Positions 58,400 to 64,000 of a stretch of 64,000 bases of DNA are shown here, in pieces (within the stretch, counting starts at the first letter, position 1; every line of letters begins with the position of its first letter). Under the pieces are notes generated by a model, which ran no database searches, had not been told where the DNA came from, and saw only the letters and a program-made list of their open reading frames with translations. The stretch is from Acanthacorydalis orientalis (taxonomy: Eukaryota > Arthropoda > Insecta > Megaloptera > Corydalidae). The translations under genes and the position numbers were made by a program. Location: assembly GCA_034766995.1 (NCBI GenBank), contig CM068318.1, forward strand, positions 1,768,501 through 1,832,500, in the 5' to 3' direction.

Positions 58400-58745
58400 C
58401 CCTATACTAGAAAAAAAACCACCCTCCCGCGATCGTATCACCAGTTGTATGTTCTTGCCATGTTCATGTCATACCCGACCATTATCAAAAACAGGTGTTC
58501 TTTATTTCATGTTGCGAAAAATCAACGCCGCTTAATATTCATCCCGTGTCATAATTTTTATAGCGACATCGGTCCCACACGTCCGTCCCCCGTCTGTTTT
58601 CTGGGTCGTTGTAATTTCGGAAATAAATTACAACCGATCAGATAGCGATAGTGATAAAATGGAAGTAATAAGGAGACGCGCTCTTCGCTAACCACTTACC
58701 ACCTGTCGAAAATAATTACCGTGGCGTTACGCCGTAATGCTTCGA
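58400..58745. promoter_or_regulatory. GC-richer block with small hairpins, possible conserved element
   Basis: Composition rises relative to the flanks (CTCCCGCGATCG at about 58425; CCCACACGTCCGTCCCCCGT at about 58574). It holds a perfect 9-bp stem at 58608-58634 (GTTGTAATT, loop TCGGAAATA, AATTACAAC) and a near-perfect 8-bp one at about 58724 (GCGTTACG/CGTAATGC). The 85-codon frame 58388-58645 crosses it without recognisable features. Confidence 0.3.
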
Positions 58746-59454
58746 ATTTGACAACTGAGACGGGTTTTTATCTTTTTCCATTCTCATTTAATAACTACAC
58801 AGTCGGACCATATAATATTTTCGATGGGTAGCTTTTAGTTGTTTATTTATATACGGATAATAGTAGAGAACATGTGGACGATTCGATAATTAATACCGTA
58901 TTTCGTACATGAACTACAAAAGTAAACTAATAAGCAATTCAGTAAGTACGGAACAGTTTTCTATTTAATTTTTTATCAATTTGCTAATTAAAATCACAAG
59001 AACCACAGCTCAGATAAATGAACTCGATAACGAAAATCAACAATATTTCAATATAAATAGCAATGTTCACATAATAAATATTGAGAAAATTGTGCAGTGT
59101 GCAACTTAAATGCAGAATAAACAATGCAACATGAAGTACAACTATACCCAGATTTACAAACCATAAAGGGATTTTTGTCTAAAAAAAATCTAGAACATGT
59201 CAGTGATCTATTCACTATTGAAAATAAGTGTAAAGGAATAAATATATTTAATTTTATTTATAACAGGCTAAGATTCAGATTCTTCTGAATTAATTAAAAA
59301 CTATTGTATCAAATTATTAGCAGTACAAATTAATTCAGTCATTTTTAATAGAAAACCAATCATTATTTATGGAAAAACGGAATACTTTTCAATCCTCAAA
59401 ATATGTTCCATTACTTTATATAACTTTGTTTCATCTGTCGGATGACTGACGAAT
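58746..59454. other. AT-rich non-coding stretch, likely intronic
   Basis: Nothing recognised. Confidence 0.5.
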
Positions 59455-59771
59455 CGATTTTCGGACCTCTTCCACTGTTTTAGCATTTTTAACATCACAC
59501 TTTTCTCTAGACTTAAACAAGTCACTTCTTCAGCTTTAGCAGCATTTTTTTAAACTGGAATACGAAAAGTATGCTTTACTTAATATGCTGCTTTTCGGAC
59601 ACCATCACTTTAACTATTGTTTTGTGAGGTTATGTCTACTGTTTGACCAAGATATATATTATTTTTAAATATTGAGATTGGCACTCGAAAATCCTAAAAC
59701 GATGAGAAAATATTTTAATTTAAAAAAGAGTTATAATTGATATAATTTAAAGGCACTGAATAAATTTTTAC

Positions 59772-59785
<14 letters not shown>
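59455..59785. repeat. Dispersed repeat, copy 2 (partner at 31925-32265)
   Basis: See the partner entry for the shared words. The copy ends in a TA run (59777-59808), as if the array grew at or beside the repeat's end. Confidence 0.8.

Positions 59786-59808
<23 letters not shown>
59777..59808. repeat. (TA)n microsatellite
   Basis: About 16 TA units. Confidence 0.94.
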
Positions 59809-59811
<3 letters not shown>

Positions 59812-59949
59812 GATCTCTATCAAAGGAATATTATTAGAATCTACTTACACATGTAAATATCTATATTAAACTTTAAACACATCCATTTCGAAGCAAAATC
59901 ATATTAAATAATACAGTTGCTAAAGCTCATCAAAGTCAGTATTTTGGTA

Positions 59950-61790
59950 TGAGAATTGTTAGTAGATATAATACCAAAATATAAGTTTCAGTTCATTGCC
60001 AACATTTGTCAAAATAATCTTCTTATTTAAAAATACTGTAGCTTTTAAAAATTTAACTCGGAATTTTTTTTAAAAAATATGTGTATTGTTTTAAAAATTA
60101 TTAAAGGGAAAATGTGTTCGAGTTACACGTTTTTTAACTTTCAAGAGATTTGTAGTTTTGTATATGAGAACTGAACTGTATGTGTAGCACATAAATCAAA
60201 TAGAATGAATATTGATTTAGTAACATAAATTATTTATAACATAGCTCGTGAGGATATTTGTATTCGGTCAATTATTAAATAGTTATTTGCTAATATGGGA
60301 ATTTAAAGAGATTCGACTTCGAAATAAAAGATATCAGTTTATCGAAACTAGTGAAATATTTGTAGAAATAAAGTTTCTAGTTAAAGAAGTTAGGTTTTTG
60401 AAATTCTAACACATTTTTAAACAGGCGTAAAGTTTGTTTTAGAAATTATTAAAGGGAAAAGTGTGTGTCCGAAAAAATAAATAATATAAATTAAATATAA
60501 TTGATATTAATTCAACACTATAATTATTCACAACATGCTTTTCATATAGGGATTATTTAAATTCGATTAATTATCGAACGCTTAATTAATAACTTGAGTA
60601 TTTAAGGAGATGCAACTCTAAATTAAAAGATATCAGTTTGTTGACACTAATGAAATAAAGTTTACAAATAAGAAGTTAGGTTTCAGAAATTCTAACATTG
60701 GTTTTTTTAGAAAGTTTGCAGTGTGTTATAAATTATCAAATGGAAAAAATGTATGTGAACTGTATAAATCACAGCATAAATTAATTGTAGCATATAAATC
60801 TGAGTAATAAATCAAAATAAATAATATAAATCAAATAGAATCAACATTAATTCAACAATATAAATTATTTACCACGCATTTAACGTGTGAGGATTATTTG
60901 AATTCGATCAAATATTTAATTAATAATATGAGAGTAAAACAAGTGTTTAATAATGTGAGAATTAAAGAGGTATAACTACAAAATATAAGATGATATTAGG
61001 TTATTGACACTAATGAAATATTACTTGAAATAAAATTGCCCGTTAAAGAAGATAGGTTCTAACACTGTTTCTTTTTTTTAAAAAAAAAGGTGTTAAATGT
61101 GTTTTAAAAATTATTAAGAGTATAGAAGGATCTGTGCTATATTTTCAGAGAGATTTCTAATCTTATGTATAAAAACTGAACTGTATTTGTATTATAAATC
61201 GGAGTAGTAAATCAAATAGAATGCATATTAGTTTATCTATTTGAATTATTTATAACATATTTAACATGCGAGGATTATTTAAATGATTGAATTATTAAGT
61301 AGTTGTTTAATAATATGAGAATTTAAAGGGATGTGTAGCTCTAAAATGAAATATGATAGCAGTTTATTGACAATATTTGTCTAAATAAGACTTTAATTCA
61401 AATAAGTTAGATTGAAAAATCTAACAGGGAATTTTTTAAAATGTTTCAAGTATGTTTTAAATATTATTAAAGGAAAAAAGAGATATCTTTTAAGAGATTT
61501 GTACTTTTGTATATGAAAACTGAACGGTGTGTTTAGCATAAATCAAAGTAATAAATCAAATCGGTCGATAATTGATTTATTATTAATTTAAATTCTTTAT
61601 ATCTTTTTTATTGTGCGAGTATTGTCTGAATTTGATCAAAGATTGAATACTTATTTAATAATATGTGCGTTTAAGGAGATGTGCCTCCAAAATAAAATAT
61701 GATACCGGTTTATTGAGACTAGAGAAATATTTGTCAAAGTAAAATATTCAATTAAATAATTAGGATTTAAAAAAACAATAAAATATCTGT
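59950..61790. repeat. Satellite-like tandem array, about five units of roughly 350 bp
   Basis: AAATTATTAAAGGGAAAA-type words recur at about 60095, 60443, 60730, 61108 and 61460 (spacings about 348, 287, 378, 352). Each is followed in order by a TATGAGAACTGAACTGTATG-type segment, ATAAATCAAATAGAATNAAT, AATTATTTATAACAT, GTGAGGATTATTT, ATTCGATCAATTATTAA, TATGAGAATTTAAAGAGAT, CAGTTTATTGACACTA and AGGTTTTTGAAATTCTAACA. Some units lack parts (the second lacks the ACTGAACTG segment). The first unit is partial. Non-coding. Confidence 0.9.
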
Positions 61791-63129
61791 AGTTTGTTGA
61801 TTTGATAATTTGGTGTGTCCAGTCCATTGTCATGTTTTATGTCTGTGTATCAAGGAAAAAAAACACGATATAGCTTTAACTTGATTTTTCTACTTTATAT
61901 AATAGTTTGAAAATTACATCGCTCAGTTTAATAGCATACAAAAAAATTGTTTGAATTGTCACAAATTTTAATAGAACATATATTTGTATATGGAATGTCA
62001 GCTAATACATTTAGCTTGTATTATCAGAATAGTGTGTTAGAATACAATATCTGATTGTGTTTGAAATGAATAGTAATATTTCTTAAGAAAGAGTCGAATT
62101 TAAACAGTTAAAAGTGGAAGGCCATTGAATATTTTTCTAGTATTTTAAATCCAAGATTTCATATATTTCAACTACCAACTCGAAATTTCCATCTAATAAT
62201 TCAATGATTTAAAATCACATTAATCATTTTCTAACAAGATAGATAAATGTTAATTAAAACTTGAAAGATCTCAGTGTGAGACTTGATATACTACTGAATT
62301 TTGCATAAGTAGTTTGAAAAAATAGAGCTAATTAAATCGACTAATTCTCATCAATTATCCGTCGAATGAAAATTAGATTCCGTTTCTACAAATAAACCCG
62401 CGTAGAAACGAACATTAACTCACAATAGTTAATAATATTTAATTCTAGATTCAGACTGTGCGTCAGATACTTTTCTTTACATAAATTTAAAACGGAAAAA
62501 AAATAAATAGAACAAATGTTCTTTAGACGGTTTACATATTCCCGATACAAGTATTCTCTCATTGATACTTCTGATATGGATTGGTTGAGAAACCGCTTCT
62601 GTTCTTTCTCTCACAATCGTTCTTAACAACAAATCATTTTCAGAGTTATTTATGCGTCGACAGATCAGTCTTTTTGAACAGGTGTTTATTTCTAGACTGA
62701 TTTCGTTTTATTTGCGAAACGAATTGTTTCTGAACAATTTGTGTTTTCGGTACGGTTCGAAAATGGGTTTACCTTGATAGAAAATCGATAGAGTAAAATA
62801 AAAACAAACAGATTAGAATAGTTTAATATTCATCTATGACGAATGCAATGTAATCACAAGACAGATGATTTACATGGAAATAAACGATATGGGAATAAAA
62901 TAATAAATATATTTTATTCGAATCTTCTGTACTCTTCAACTTCTTGTTCTATTATAATATTTGAATGATTATTAGAAAAATACAAACGTGTCATAGAAGT
63001 AAACTGATGGGGTGTTGTAGAATCAGTTTGTATGATTGTGATTAAATGTTCTAAAATTTAATTTGATTTTATAAAAGAATGTTAATATACACAAATATGA
63101 TTTAGATAGATTTTTGAATCTGCAGAGTT
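61791..63129. other. AT-rich non-coding stretch, likely intronic
   Basis: Nothing recognised. Confidence 0.5.
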
Positions 63130-63285
63130 CAGAAATAAGATTTTTCAGTAGTTTCGGTTTCAACATGCGTTTAAGTAACAATCTAAATTTATCAATTATA
63201 ATTTGTTGTACATTTTTGATCAGAAAAATTGTGCAATGAAAAGAAGAAGAGAAGAATCCATTCGTGAAAATAAGAATAGATTATT
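63130..63285. repeat. Fold-back palindrome family, right half-arm
   Basis: AAATAAGATTTTTCAGTAGT, TTTCAACATGCGTTTAAGTA, ACAATCTAAATTTATCAATT, TTGTACATTTTTGATCAGAA, then AGAATCCATTCGTGAAAATA. The left arm is missing. Confidence 0.75.
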
Positions 63286-64000
63286 GTAAACAGCGAGAAT
63301 TGCAATAATTCTTATGGTTTTTCTATAAGTGGTTCATCGGCATGTAATGACTTAATTTCAGTGAATAAGCAAACGTCTGTATCGTTTTATATATTAAAAA
63401 AAGAAGTAAAAACACACAGTTACACATCTGAGCAGCTGGATCTAGCATTGCATTCAGGTGGCTATTAACATCTCTTACGGATGATAAAATTAATGAGGAT
63501 TTCAATAGGATCTTGTAAAACCATTAAACGCAAAGTCTTGTTCCACACAGCGTTTTTTTTTCTACGAATTTATTGGCCAGTCATAGCAAACACGATTATT
63601 AACAGCGGAAGCGACTAATCTTCCTGGTGTTAAAAACAATGTGTAGTCAAACAAAAATAAGTGATTATTATTATTATTATTATCAGGCATATATCTTTGT
63701 CTGAGAGAGAAATGTTGCGGATTCACGATTCGAGTTCACATCGACCGTGTGCGTATTTTCGCGATGAAAACGAAGACATAATGACGGGGTTCACAATCAG
63801 TTACTTTTTTTTATATTATTATTATTGTATACAGTACTTAAGTCGTGATGTGCGTTTTTTTTCCTCTCTTTTTTTACGAAAACGTATAATACGTATGTGG
63901 TTAATTTCACGAAATATATGTTTATTTTAAAATATGTGTTATTACTGAAAAATGTTTCAATGATGTTTCGGGCGCAGAAACATGCTTTCATGTTTACTGG
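63286..64000. other. Non-coding stretch to the window end
   Basis: A (TTA)n run of about 7 units lies at 63664-63685. The frames at 63661-63930 and 63797-63991 overlap on opposite strands and are unrecognised. Confidence 0.5.

Noticed and set aside
54190..61790. Regular repeats considered as a CRISPR array
   Set aside because: Units are long, diverged and AT-rich with no constant short repeat and unique spacer pattern, and the DNA is eukaryotic.

Overview
The window is AT-rich eukaryotic genomic DNA, almost certainly from an animal and most likely an arthropod (insect). The evidence is decayed mariner and Tc1/mariner-superfamily transposons of kinds common in insects, dozens of long (TA)n microsatellites, long stretches with no open frame, and a few short open segments bounded by GT/AG splice sites. 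I see no bacterial genes, rRNA, convincing tRNA, CRISPR array or virus. Most long open frames here come from translating (TA)n runs (Tyr-Ile repeats) or from shadow frames.

Gene content is sparse. Three plus-strand segments look like exons. They are 21182-21340 (159 nt, clean acceptor and donor), 48046-48293 (Ser/Thr/Ala/Pro-rich coding, clean acceptor and donor) and about 52863-53234 (Ser/His/Gly/Asn-rich coding ending at a GTGAGT donor, with a CpG-rich upstream region and no obvious acceptor). The second and third both end in phase 0, so they could be alternative 5' exons joined to a shared downstream body outside the window. The simplest reading is that much of the right half is long introns of one plus-strand gene, with promoter-like CpG-rich blocks near 25.6-28.0 kb and 51.5-52.8 kb. 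I cannot name this gene. Two weaker minus-strand candidates are 17155-17535 (one hydrophobic segment) and 18004-18135 (43 codons with very high G/C in third position).

Mobile and repeat content, left to right: a mariner cut by the window start (1-1118); a 5' fragment of a Tc1/mariner-type element (6291-6441); mariner fragments at 9194-9510 and 12333-12665; a second near-full-length dead mariner with terminal repeats (33287-34541); and an internally deleted relative of the 6.3 kb fragment with both termini (50553-51175). Tandem arrays lie at 3585-4167 (GATA-like), 40643-41070, 54190-55130, 57850-58275 and 59950-61790 (about 350-bp unit). A dispersed repeat links 31925-32265 with 59455-59785.

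The most unusual content is a family of long imperfect palindromes, each arm about 120-170 bp, centred on a short core of the type CAGAAAAATCT/AGATTTTTCTG. More than a dozen complete, half or eroded copies are scattered from 2.7 kb to 63.3 kb. They include three head-to-tail palindromes at 15642-16380 and a 0.7-kb fold-back at 46850-47580 whose two arms encode similar peptides on opposite strands. I do not recognise this family.
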